Made by a program: the position numbers and the translations under genes. A model generated the notes under the pieces. It was not told where the DNA came from, made no database searches, and saw only the letters and a list, made by a program, of their open reading frames with translations. Shown one piece after another: positions 52,955 through 62,600 of a stretch of DNA of 64,000 nt. Position 1 is the stretch's first letter; every line of letters begins with the position of its first letter. The stretch comes from an uncultured Gemmiger sp. GTDB lineage: Bacteria; Bacillota; Clostridia; Oscillospirales; Ruminococcaceae. The stretch is taken from assembly GCA_944388145.1 (NCBI GenBank), contig CALXHQ010000006.1:1-64000 (forward strand), written 5' to 3'.

Positions 52955-55369
52955 TCAGCGAATCTCGATGCCCAGGCGGTACTTCAGGTTGCCCAGGATC
53001 TTCTTGACAAAGCGGTCCACCTCAGCGCTTTCCAGCGGCTTATCTGCCGGGACAAAATGCAGGGTAAAGGCCATGCTCTTTTTGCCGTCGCCCAGCTGCT
53101 CGCCGCGGTAAATGTCGAACAGCTGGATTTCGCCCACATAGGAGCAAGCTTTGCGCATCTCCTTGACGATGTCGCCGCAGGATACCGACTCATCTGCCAC
53201 CAGGGCCAGATCGCGGCTGACGATGTCAAATTCGGGGATGGGCTTATAGTGCAGGTTGGGGTTGATCAGCTCAGAGAAGGCAACGTAGTCGATCTCGCCC
53301 AGGTAGATGTTCTGGTGGCTCTTGCTGTCCTTGGGCAGCTTGAGTTCGGCAGTCACATCGTTGGCCAGTTTGCCGAAGCTGCCGATCTTTTTACCCTGGC
53401 AAAGGATGTCGGCCGAGACGCCGGGGTGCAGCCAGGGGGTGCCGGCAGCGCGCTGATAGTCGAACTCCAGGCCGAACTGCTCGCCCAGGGCCTCGACCGC
53501 CCCCTTGACCATGAAGAAGTCCTCCTCATCGCCCCAGGCCACAAAGCCCAGGTGCAGGCGCTCCTCCGGCAGCTCAGTAACCGGATTCTGTTTGGGAATA
53601 TAAATGTTGGACAGCTCGAACAGGCGGCCGGACGCATTGCCCTTTTTCAGGTTGATGACGGCGGCGTTCAGCATGGAGGGTGCCAGCAGCGGCCGCATGA
53701 TGGTCAGGTTGGAGCTGATGGGGTTGAGGATGCGGATGACATTGCGCTCCGGGGCATCGGCAGCGATGTGCAGGGCGTCCAGGTCATCATCGGCGTAAAA
53801 AGCCAGCGTTTCCGCCTCGTAGAAGCCCTGGGCGCAAAGCACCTGTTTGACTTTGGCGCGGCGGCGCTGCTCCGGTGTCAGGCCTCCGGTGGTGACGGTG
53901 GCAGCTTTCAGGAAGGTGGGCACGATATGCTCGTAGCCGTACTCACGGATGACCTCCTCGGCCAGGTCGGGCTCGCCCACCTCAATGTCCTCGCGGTAGC
54001 GGGGCGCAACGACTTCCAGCCGGTCGCCGTCGCGGGTGACCTGGAACTCCAGCCGGGTCAGGATGTCCACAATAGCGTCCCCGGGCACCTGGATGCCCAG
54101 GATGCTGTTGATGCCGCTGATGGTGGCGGAGATATGCTTGCCTTCCCGGGGGGCGCCGGCGCTGACATCGAAGGCACTGGCGGTGATTTCGCCGCAGCCC
54201 AGTTCCTGGATCAGGTGCAGGGCGCGGGCCATGCCCAGCTCGGCGGTGTACTCGGAAACGCCCTTCTCGTAGTGGCTGGAAGCGTCGGTGGACTGGCCCA
54301 GGCTGCGGGAAGTTTTGCGGATGCTGTCGCGGGCAAACTTGGCGGACTCGAACAGCAGCTGGGTGGTCTTGTCGGTGATCTCGCTGTTCAGGCCGCCCAT
54401 AACGCCGGCCAGGGCGACCGGCTTGGCGCCGTCGCAGATGACCAGGTTGTTGGGGTTGAGGGTGAACTCCTTGCCGTCCAGCGTGACGATCTTCTCGCCG
54501 TCATGGGCGCGGCGGACGATGATCTGGCAGCTTTCCAGCGTGGACATATCAAAGGCGTGCATGGGCTGGCCGATCTCCAGCATGACGTAGTTGGTGATAT
54601 CCACCACGTTGGAGATGCTGCGCAGGCCGCACAGCGCCAAGTGGCGCTTCATCCAGCGGGGGGACTCTCCGGGGGTGATGTTGCGCACATAGTGGCCCAG
54701 GTAACGGGGGCACAGGTCGGGTGCCTCCACCGTGATGGACAGGCGCGGGTCCCTGTAATCGCTGGTGGCGTAGTCGATGGCAGGCATCTTGAGGGGCTTG
54801 TTCAGCACGGCGGCCACCTCGCGGGCGATGCCCAGCACCGACTGGCAGTCGGCGCGGTTGGCGGTGATGGAGATGTCGAAGATGCAGTCATCCAGGCCGA
54901 CCACGGGCACGATGTCGGCGCCGGGCACCGTGTCTTTGGGCAGGTCCAGCAAGCCGTAGACCTCGGCGCCGGGGTAGAGGTCATCGTTCAGGCCCAGCTC
55001 CTCGCCGGAGCAGAGCATGCCGTTGGACTCGACGCCCATCAGCGGTTTTGCCTTGATTTTAATGCCGCCGGGCAGCGTGGCGCCGTCCAGCGCGGCAGGG
55101 GTATGCATGCCCACATAAACGTTGGGCGCGCCGGTGCTGATCTGGATGTCATGGCCATACTCGCCGCAGTCCACCTTGCAGACGTGCAGATGGGTGCCCT
55201 CCTGGGGGACGGCCTCGGTGACGACACCGACCACCACACGGCTGATCTCGGCGCCCAGATGGATGACCTCCTCCACCTCAAAGCCGCAGGAGAACAGCTT
55301 GCGCTCCAGCTCTTCGGGGGTGACGTCGATATCGACGTATTCTTTCAGCCAGCTGAAAGGTACTTTCAT
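52955..55369 (-). CDS. pheT: Phenylalanyl-tRNA synthetase beta subunit
   Basis: An 804-aa subunit with the standard domain order: N-terminal B1, OB-type tRNA-binding domain (residues 40-150, VDCGEYGHDIQISTGAPNV), B3/B4 editing domain (about 210-380, MHAFDMSTLESCQIIVRRA), B5, the catalytic-like core, and a C-terminal FDX-ACB anticodon domain (IPEFDIVSRDLALV to the end). The editing module hydrolyses Tyr-tRNA(Phe). Same operon as pheS, 22 bp downstream. Confidence 0.98.
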   Translation of the reverse strand: MKVPFSWLKEYVDIDVTPEELERKLFSCGFEVEEVIHLGAEISRVVVGVVTEAVPQEGTHLHVCKVDCGEYGHDIQISTGAPNVYVGMHTPAALDGATLPGGIKIKAKPLMGVESNGMLCSGEELGLNDDLYPGAEVYGLLDLPKDTVPGADIVPVVGLDDCIFDISITANRADCQSVLGIAREVAAVLNKPLKMPAIDYATSDYRDPRLSITVEAPDLCPRYLGHYVRNITPGESPRWMKRHLALCGLRSISNVVDITNYVMLEIGQPMHAFDMSTLESCQIIVRRAHDGEKIVTLDGKEFTLNPNNLVICDGAKPVALAGVMGGLNSEITDKTTQLLFESAKFARDSIRKTSRSLGQSTDASSHYEKGVSEYTAELGMARALHLIQELGCGEITASAFDVSAGAPREGKHISATISGINSILGIQVPGDAIVDILTRLEFQVTRDGDRLEVVAPRYREDIEVGEPDLAEEVIREYGYEHIVPTFLKAATVTTGGLTPEQRRRAKVKQVLCAQGFYEAETLAFYADDDLDALHIAADAPERNVIRILNPISSNLTIMRPLLAPSMLNAAVINLKKGNASGRLFELSNIYIPKQNPVTELPEERLHLGFVAWGDEEDFFMVKGAVEALGEQFGLEFDYQRAAGTPWLHPGVSADILCQGKKIGSFGKLANDVTAELKLPKDSKSHQNIYLGEIDYVAFSELINPNLHYKPIPEFDIVSRDLALVADESVSCGDIVKEMRKACSYVGEIQLFDIYRGEQLGDGKKSMAFTLHFVPADKPLESAEVDRFVKKILGNLKYRLGIEIR

Positions 55370-55391
55370 GGTGCGTTTCCTCCTTTACCGC

Positions 55392-56414
55392 TCAGTCCTT
55401 GAACTGTTTGAGGAAACGCAGATCGTTTTCAAACAGCAGGCCGATGTTGTTGATGCCGTACTTGAGCATGGCGATACGCTCGATGCCGATGCCGAAGGCA
55501 AAGCCGGAATAAACCTTGGGGTCGATGCCGCAGTTTTCCAGCACGCTGTGGTGGACCACGCCGGCACCCAGCACCTCGATCCAACCGGTGTGCTTGCACA
55601 GCGGGCAGCCCTTGCCGCCGCACTCGAAGCAGGAGACATCCACCTCAACGCTGGGCTCGGTGAAGGGAAAGTAGGATGGGCGCAGGCGGGTCTTGACGCC
55701 CTCGCCGAACAGAGCCTGGACAAACTTGTCCAGCATGCCCTGCAGGTCGCACAAAGTGATGCCCTTGTCCACCACCAGGCCTTCCATCTGGTGGAACATG
55801 GGGGAATGGGTTGCGTCCGAGTCGGAGCGGAAAACGCGGCCGGGCACCAGCACCTTGATGGGGGGCTTTTCCCGGTCCATAACGCGGATCTGGCCGCCGC
55901 TGGTCTGGGTGCGCAGGACGATGTCGTCCGCCACATAGAAGGTGTCCTGCATATCGCGGGCGGGATGGTTCTTGGGCACGTTCAGGCGGGTGAAGTTGTG
56001 GTCATCGTCCTCAATCTCGGGGCCTTCGTAGATTTCAAAGCCCATGCCCGCAAACACATCAACAATCTGGTTCTTGACCAGCGTGATGGGGTGCAGGTTG
56101 CCCATCTCCCGGCGGGTGCCGGGCAGGGTGATGTCCACGGCCTCGGCCTTGTTGCGGGCTTCCAGTTCAATGCGCTCAATCTCATCGCTGAGCTGCTGGT
56201 AGCGGGCCTCGGCCCAGGTTTTGCACTCGTTGATGGTCTTGCCGGCGGCGGGGCGCTCCTCCTTGGGGACATCCCGCAGGCCCTTCATCAGGGCGGGCAC
56301 GCTGCCGTTTTTGCCCAGATACTTCTGCCAGAAGGCAGAAAGCTCGTCCTTGCTGCGCACGGCGGCAGCATCGGCTTCCAGCTGCTCCTTCAGCGCGCGG
56401 ATCTTTTCTTCCAT
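55392..56414 (-). CDS. pheS: Phenylalanyl-tRNA synthetase alpha subunit
   Basis: The start [20 protein letters not shown] gives 340 aa; the frame continues upstream only into T-box leader. N-terminal coiled coil (residues 1-90), then the class II core: [20 protein letters not shown] (motif 2 region), [12 protein letters not shown] with the common [11 protein letters not shown] insert, and [18 protein letters not shown] (motif 3). It charges tRNA-Phe with PheT. Regulated by the upstream T-box. Confidence 0.98.
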   Translation of the reverse strand: MEEKIRALKEQLEADAAAVRSKDELSAFWQKYLGKNGSVPALMKGLRDVPKEERPAAGKTINECKTWAEARYQQLSDEIERIELEARNKAEAVDITLPGTRREMGNLHPITLVKNQIVDVFAGMGFEIYEGPEIEDDDHNFTRLNVPKNHPARDMQDTFYVADDIVLRTQTSGGQIRVMDREKPPIKVLVPGRVFRSDSDATHSPMFHQMEGLVVDKGITLCDLQGMLDKFVQALFGEGVKTRLRPSYFPFTEPSVEVDVSCFECGGKGCPLCKHTGWIEVLGAGVVHHSVLENCGIDPKVYSGFAFGIGIERIAMLKYGINNIGLLFENDLRFLKQFKD

Positions 56415-56469
56415 AATACACCTCGTTTTCAATCTTCGGCCTTTGCGGCCAGCGGCGCAAACAGACTCA

Positions 56470-56797
56470 AACAGAAAACGGCCCCGTCCCTGGCCAAAGG
56501 GCCAATGGGACGAAGCCGTTTGCAACACTCCGCGGTACCACCCGTATTCCGCCGTAAAAGCCACGGCGGCGCTTGTTTCTGCCGGTAACGGTGCAGCGCC
56601 GTCCCGCGTTACTGGGCATTTCTGCCGTTGGCGCGGGCCACTCGGGAGCGAACTTCGGCGCAGTGCCGTTCGGGGGCCTTTTCAGCCGGTGGGGTCCCTC
56701 TCTGCCAATGCCTGCCGCCTGGGGCAGACCGCGCCGCGTTTGCGGCAACCGGGCAGCTGCGATTACTTTCTCCGTCAAGGTGTTTTGCCATAGACTG
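56470..56797 (-). promoter_or_regulatory. T-box leader of pheST with terminator
   Basis: T-box core GGGTGGTACCGCGG near 56531-56544, followed by a terminator of AACGGC...GCCGTTTT type with inner TCGTCCC/GGGACG pairing (56470-56520). An AGAGAG motif marks the end of stem I. The specifier codon (expected UUC) could not be placed with certainty. Confidence 0.9.
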
Positions 56798-56803
56798 CTT
56801 ATT

Positions 56804-56832
56804 ATTGTATGCGTTTGGGCGGGATTCGTCAA
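56804..56832 (-). promoter_or_regulatory. Promoter of the pheST T-box transcript
   Basis: TTGACG (56827-56832), 17 bp, TACAAT (56804-56809), reading leftward. Confidence 0.85.
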
Positions 56833-56854
56833 GGGGGAACGGCCATAAAAACGC

Positions 56855-56923
56855 AAAAAGCCGTGCCCTGCCGCACGGCAGAAGCGCTTCAGACAGGCTT
56901 CCGCCGGCCACAGGGCACGGCTT
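56855..56923 (-). terminator. Terminator of the Bax-inhibitor-like gene
   Basis: AAGCCGTGCCCTG/CAGGGCACGGCTT 13-bp stem around a 40-nt loop, followed on the minus strand by TTTTTGC. Confidence 0.8.
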
Positions 56924-56944
56924 GGATCCGGTTAACGGTTGAGG

Positions 56945-57751
56945 TTAGTTGTTGCGGCTACGGCCCAGCAGACGGATCACATACAGGAAAATGTTAATGT
57001 AATCCAGATAGAGCTGCAGCGCACCTATAATAGAACTCTTGTGCAACATGGCACCGTCACCGCCATAATAGGCGTAAAAACGACGCAGCTTTTGAGTGTC
57101 GTAGGCAGTGAACCCCATGAACACCAGCAGCCCCACCGCGCAGAGCAGTGCATCAAAGAGGCCGAAGCCTGTGGCAAAGAACACACTGAACAGCGAGCCC
57201 AGCAGCGAGACAATCAGCAGTGCCATCAAACCGGCAAAGAGCATCGGCCCCCACCCAATCAGGTCCCGCTTGGTGCGCCAGCCGTAGACGGCCATGATAC
57301 CGAAGTAGACCGCCCCGACGAGGAAAGCCAGCACCAGTGTGGCCAGGTCATACACAACAAAGTAAACGCTGAGGTTGACACCGGTGAGCGCCGCATAGCC
57401 AAAGAAGAGCGCGGTGGCGGTGGCGGGCCGCAGCTTTTGCACCCGCATGGAGAGAACCGCGACCAGCACCAGCTCCCCAATCGACAATGCAAAGACCAGA
57501 CCGGTGCTGTAAAGCACGACAAACGCGCCGGACAGCACCGTGGCAACTGCGACAGCAAAGGTGAGCATCAGGCCGGCAAACATCCAGCCAAACGTCCGGG
57601 CCATATATTGGCCCATCGTCAAATACGGACTCTCAGCATACCCCATGGCGGGCTCCTGATACTGTGCCTGCTGGTACTGCTGATAGGCCTGATCATACCC
57701 GTCGTACTGGCTGCTGCCATTGCGGCGCGGATCGTTTTCATAATAAGCCAT
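56945..57751 (-). CDS. Bax inhibitor-1/YccA family membrane protein
   Basis: The start MAYYENDPRRNGSSQYDGYD after AAAGGGG gives 268 aa. An N-terminal Gln/Tyr-rich cytoplasmic stretch (residues 1-45) precedes seven membrane helices. Family motifs: TGVNLSVYFVVYDLATL in the middle and FTAYDTQKLRRFY with ALQLYLDYINIFLYVIRLLG near the end. The paired Asp residues of the pore (GFTAYDTQ and LYLDYIN) are present, consistent with pH-gated calcium leak channels such as BsYetJ. Role in this organism not shown. Confidence 0.93.
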   Translation of the reverse strand: MAYYENDPRRNGSSQYDGYDQAYQQYQQAQYQEPAMGYAESPYLTMGQYMARTFGWMFAGLMLTFAVAVATVLSGAFVVLYSTGLVFALSIGELVLVAVLSMRVQKLRPATATALFFGYAALTGVNLSVYFVVYDLATLVLAFLVGAVYFGIMAVYGWRTKRDLIGWGPMLFAGLMALLIVSLLGSLFSVFFATGFGLFDALLCAVGLLVFMGFTAYDTQKLRRFYAYYGGDGAMLHKSSIIGALQLYLDYINIFLYVIRLLGRSRNN

Positions 57752-57898
57752 AGTTGATTTCCCCTTTCTGTTTGGGTACACTTATTATATACCCAAAATC
57801 ATGAACGATGTGTAAACTATGTATGAATGGCAGGAGAATTTCGTCTCTCTGCGATTTCCTTCTATTCTATCGCTATCCTACCACAAAAAGGAGACCCT

Positions 57899-59002
57899 AT
57901 GCCTGAAAATCATGCTCCGCTTGGCATTTATCTGCATATTCCCTACTGCCCGGCCAAATGCCGATATTGCGATTTCTTTTCCCGCCCGGGCTGCCGGGTC
58001 GTGCCGCAGGACTACTGCGACGCCCTTGTGCGGGAACTTTGCAAGAACAATTGCCGGCCGGATACGCTATACTTCGGCGGAGGAACCCCGGCATTGCTCT
58101 CCCCTGCCCAGGCGGCACAGCTGATCGAGGCCGCCGACCCACTGCCGGGGGCGGAGATCACCCTGGAGGCAAACCCAGATGTGGTGACACTGGAAACGTT
58201 GAGGGGCTTTCGCACCGCCGGGGTGACACGTATCAGCTTTGGGGTACAGAGTGCCAACGATGCCCAGCTGCGGCGGCTGGGCCGTACCCATACCGCGGCC
58301 GGCGCTGCGCAGGCCCTGCAATGGGCGGTGGAAGCCGGCTTTGCGGAAATTTGCGGCGATATCATGCTGGCGCTGCCGGGGTACACAAACGCCGAGTTCG
58401 ACCGCACGCTGGCACTGCTGAAGGCGGGCGGCTGCACCCATATCTCAGCCTACTTACTGAAGATCGAGCCCGGCACTGCCTTTTCCAAAAATCCGCCGGC
58501 AGACCTTCCGGATGGGGACGCGGCAGCGGACTTTTACCTGTACGCAGTTGGGCGGCTGGAGGAAGAAGGCTACCCCCAGTACGAGATCAGCAACTTTGCC
58601 AAGCCCGAACACCGAGGCCGCCACAACCTGCTGTACTGGGACTGCCGGGATTATCTGGGCCTTGGCCCCGCCGCCCACAGCTGCCTGAACAATCTGCGCA
58701 GCTTTTGGCCTGCGGGACCGGGCGCAGTGGAGGCTTTCATTGCCGGGACGCTCGCCCTCGAAGCCGAGGGCGTCTGCGATGCCGGGGATTACCTGATGCT
58801 GCGGCTGCGGCTGCGGGACGGATTGGATCTTGCGCAGTACAGCACCCGGTTTGGCGGCACGCTGAACGCGCAGCAGATGGAATTTATCCGGCACTGTGTG
58901 GCCGCCGGGTATGCCGAGTTTGACGGCCAGGTCCTGCGGCTGACGCCACGGGGGCTGCTGGTGCAAAATGGCATTGTATCCGAACTGATGGCGAACGAAT
59001 GA
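57899..59002 (+). CDS. hemW: Radical SAM heme chaperone HemW
   Basis: The start MPENHAPLGIYLHIPYCPAK after AAAGGAG gives 367 aa. Iron-sulfur motif CPAKCRYC, GGGTPALLS, RISFGVQS and the HemW-type RHNLLYWDCRDYLGLGP block. The extra cysteine typical of true HemN is absent, so heme binding and insertion is more likely than coproporphyrinogen oxidation. In Firmicutes it is often next to lepA or hrcA; neither is here. Confidence 0.92.
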   Translation: MPENHAPLGIYLHIPYCPAKCRYCDFFSRPGCRVVPQDYCDALVRELCKNNCRPDTLYFGGGTPALLSPAQAAQLIEAADPLPGAEITLEANPDVVTLETLRGFRTAGVTRISFGVQSANDAQLRRLGRTHTAAGAAQALQWAVEAGFAEICGDIMLALPGYTNAEFDRTLALLKAGGCTHISAYLLKIEPGTAFSKNPPADLPDGDAAADFYLYAVGRLEEEGYPQYEISNFAKPEHRGRHNLLYWDCRDYLGLGPAAHSCLNNLRSFWPAGPGAVEAFIAGTLALEAEGVCDAGDYLMLRLRLRDGLDLAQYSTRFGGTLNAQQMEFIRHCVAAGYAEFDGQVLRLTPRGLLVQNGIVSELMANE

Positions 59003-59096
59003 ACAGTGGCAAAACGGCCTCCTTTTGGGGGCCGAGCTGTCTCCCCAAAAAAGATTTTTCCGCCATATTACGCCGGGAAAATCGGGCCGACACACA

Positions 59097-59143
59097 AAAG
59101 GCGTGGCAATGCGCACCTTGGGAGCGCATTGCCACGCCTTTTT
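59097..59143. terminator. Bidirectional terminator after hemW
   Basis: AAAAGGCGTGGCAATGCGC and GCGCATTGCCACGCCTTTTT form a long near-perfect stem with A and T tails, serving the convergent genes. Confidence 0.9.
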
Positions 59144-59188
59144 CAATGTCAAGGTCTTTCCCAAAGAGGCCAGTACCGGCAGGACTGC

Positions 59189-59683
59189 TTAGCGGGCCGA
59201 CAGCTCAGCATACAGATCTATCACCGCAATAATGTCAAGTCCCGGCACAAACAGCTGGATTTTCTGTGTGCGGATATCCGCCGGGTCCAGTGTGCCGCGC
59301 TCCACCGCCAGGTTCATGGCGGTGAGCGCGTAGAGAGAAGCCGGAAGCAACGCCATATACAGCGTAACCAGTACCACAGGCATCAGCAGCAGCCCCACCA
59401 CCGTAATGGCCAGCGCGATACACAAAGCGAAAGACAAAAGATACAGCGGGATATGCCACAGCTTGACCCGGCGCACCCACACGAGCAGCTCCTGTTCTGC
59501 CGCAGGCCTGGCGGACAGCTGCAGCGCATAGACTGTGTTAGGCACTGTGACCAGGATCACCAGTGCTGCCAGCGGCAGCAGCGCCCCATCCAGCCGCCCC
59601 TGCCATAAAAACAGGGCAGCCATTGCGGCAAGGGCCAGATAAGGAAAAACAATCAGCAGGATCATCGGCCATTTGGCTTTCAT
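59189..59683 (-). CDS. Small four-helix membrane protein, unknown
   Basis: The start MKAKWPMILLIVFPYLALAA after AAGGAG gives 164 aa with four predicted membrane segments (ILLIVFPYLALAAMAALFLW; LLPLAALVILVTVPNTVYAL; IPLYLLSFALCIALAITVVGLLLM-type; LVTLYMALLPASLYAL). It closes with a short cytoplasmic tail. It lies 16 bp after polC and may be cotranscribed. No family identified. A longer frame upstream is polC in another phase. Confidence 0.75.
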   Translation of the reverse strand: MKAKWPMILLIVFPYLALAAMAALFLWQGRLDGALLPLAALVILVTVPNTVYALQLSARPAAEQELLVWVRRVKLWHIPLYLLSFALCIALAITVVGLLLMPVVLVTLYMALLPASLYALTAMNLAVERGTLDPADIRTQKIQLFVPGLDIIAVIDLYAELSAR

Positions 59684-59699
59684 GCGGGTTCTCCTTGTG

Positions 59700-62600
59700 T
59701 TACATGTTGAAGAAACTGACCTGGCTTGTGTCGGGCAGGTTGCCCAGCGCGCCCACGTCCCGCAGCTTTTCCATAATGGCGCTGGAAACGCCACTGGCCT
59801 GCTGCAGTTCCTCGATGGAAATATACTCCTGCCCGTTGATTGTAGCTTTTTCCAGAGCGATGGCGGCAGTCTCACCCACGCCCTTCAGCGCTGTGAACGG
59901 CAGGCGTACCTTGCCATCCTCCACCACATATTTGCTGGCGTAGCTCTTGCCCAGCTCGATGGGCAGGAACTTGTAGCCGCGCTGCAACATCTCGTTTACG
60001 ATCTGCAGGCTGACCAGCGTATCTTCGTCCTTGGCATTCTTTTCCTCCCGCAGGCGCTGGTTCACCTCACGGATATGGTCCTGCGCTACGCGAATACCGC
60101 CGATGGCAGCCTCGTAGTCGATGTCCTCGCCGCGGACGGTGAAGTAAACCGCGTAGAAGATGGGCGGATGATAGACCTTGAACCACATCAGCCGGATGGC
60201 GGCCATTAGATAGGCGACGGCGTGAGCCTTGGGGAACATATACTTGATCTTGCGGCAGGATTCGATATACCAGTCGGGCACGTCGTGCTCCCGCATGGCC
60301 TCCTCCCAGCCGGGCTGAAAGCCGCCCTTGGCCACCTTGCCTTTACGCACCGCCTCCATGATGTCGAAGGCCATCTTGGGTTCCAGGCCCTTGCGCAGCA
60401 GGTAGAGCATTATACTGTCACGGCAGCCGATCACCTCCGAAATGGTGCAGACCTTGTTGCGGATCAGCTCATCGGCATTGTTGGTCCAGACATCGGTTCC
60501 ATGGGACAGACCGGAGATCTGGATCAGGTCGGAAAAGCTCTTGGGCTGAGCCTCCAGCAGCATGCCGCGGACAAAATTGGTGCCCATTTCCGGGATGCCG
60601 AAGGTACCGGTCTGGCTGCCGATCTGCTCCGGGGTGACACCCAACGCCTCGGTGGAGGTGAGCAGGCTGATAACCTTGGGGTCGTTCATCGGCACCGAGG
60701 TGATGGGAATGCCGGAATATTCCTCAAAGTACTTATAAAAAGTGGGCACATCGTGGCCCAGCTCATCCAGCTTGAGCAGCGTATCATGCAGATATTTGAA
60801 TTCAAAATGGGTCGTCAGCAAGCCGCCCTTCACATCGTCGGCGGGGTGCTGGATAGCGCAGAAATCGTAGATATCGAAGGTATCCGGGACAACAACCATG
60901 CCGCCGGGATGCTGGCCGGTGGTGCGCTTGACGCCGGTGCAGCCAATGCAGAGGCGGTTTTCCTCGGCACGGTTGACCGTCCTGCCCCGCTCCTCCAGAT
61001 ACTTTTTGACATACCCATAGGCGGTTTTGTCCTGCAGGCCGGAGACGGTGCCCGCCTTGAACACATTCTCTTTGCCGAAGAGTTCCTCGGTATAGCGGTG
61101 GACGTTGGACTGGTATTCGCCCGAGAAGTTCAGGTCGATATCCGGCTCCTTGTCGCCATAGAAGCCCAGGAAGGTTTCAAAGGGGATGTCGTGTCCGTCC
61201 ACAATCATGGCATGACCGCAGACAGGGCAGTTTTTATCCGGCAGGTCAAAGCCATCGGCCACGCTGCCGTCGGTGATCCACTCACTGTGTTTGCACTCAG
61301 GGCAGAGATAGTGCGGCGGCATACTGTTGACCTCCGAGATGCCGGAGAAGTGCGCCACAGCCGAGGACCCCACCGAGCCACGGCTTCCCACCTGGTAACC
61401 GCCCGCATTGGAGAAGGCCACCAGCTTGACCGCAATCACATACAGAACCGCATAACCGTGGCCACAGATAGAATCCAGCTCCTTCTTCAACCGTTCCCGC
61501 AGAAGTTCCGGGATGGGGGTACCGTAGTCCCGGCTGGCATGGTTCCAGGTGGCCTCGCGCAGCTGGTCCTCGGCTCCCTCAATCGAGGGCGGATAGGTAC
61601 CGCGGGGGATGGCACGCAGATTGTTGTCGATGGTGGCAGCAATCTTGTTGGGGTTGGTCACCACAATCTCATGGGCTTTTTCCTTAGGCAGATAGCTGAA
61701 ATCATTCAGCATATCGGTGGTGGTGCGGTAGTACAGCGGCGCTTGGTGATCCGCGTCCTTGAAGCCGTTGCCGGCCTGCAAAATTGCGCGGTAGACTGCA
61801 TCCTCCGGTTCCTGGAAGTGCACGTCGCCGGTGGCGATGACCGGTTTATGCAATTCCTCACCCAACTGGATGACGGTGCGATTGAAATCCATGATCTTCT
61901 GGATGGAATCCACCTGCCCGCCGCGGACCATGAACTCGTTGTTGCCCAGCGGCTGAACCTCCAAGATATCGTAGTAATCCGCGATTTTGAGCAGTTCATC
62001 ATGGCTTTTTCCGGCGACGATCGCCCTGTAAAGCTCACCCGCTTCACACGCAGAGCTGAGAAGCAATCCTTCCCGGTATTTGTTCAGCAGGCTGCGGGGA
62101 ACCCGGGGCTTTTTGAAGAAGTACTTGGTGTGGGCGGCGCTGACGATGCGATAAAGGTTTTTCAGGCCGATCTGGTTTTTGACCAGAATGATCAGGTGAT
62201 AATACTTCTTTTTCAGCACCTCTTTGTTGCCGCCCAGGCCGGTGTTGATGCCGGCGACCGTGTGGATGTCCTTCTCGTCCAGGTCCTCCAGCATCTTTTC
62301 AAAAATGCGGGCCAAGGCCATGGCGTCATCCACCGCGCGATGATGGTTGAAGGGCGGGATCTCCAGGTGCTTGTTGATGGTGTCTAGTTTATAGTTGTGC
62401 AGGCCCGGGAACAGTGCCTGCGCCATGGGGACTGTGTCAATATAGGTGTTGTCAAAGGTGATGCCCGCCCGCTCCGCCGCGTGGCGAAGGATGAGCATAT
62501 CAAAGCCGTTGGCGTTGTGGGCCACCAGCACATTGTCGCCGCAAAATTCCTTGAAGGCTCGGATGGCCTCATCGGGGGTGGGGGCATCGGCCACCATGCC

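Noticed and set aside
53057-55402. 781-codon open frame antisense to pheT
   Set aside because: Mirror of pheT codon usage, Gly/Val/Ala/Asp-rich with no recognisable fold and no ribosome site.
60222-62387. 721-codon frame antisense to polC
   Set aside because: Shadow frame inside the PolC polymerase core.
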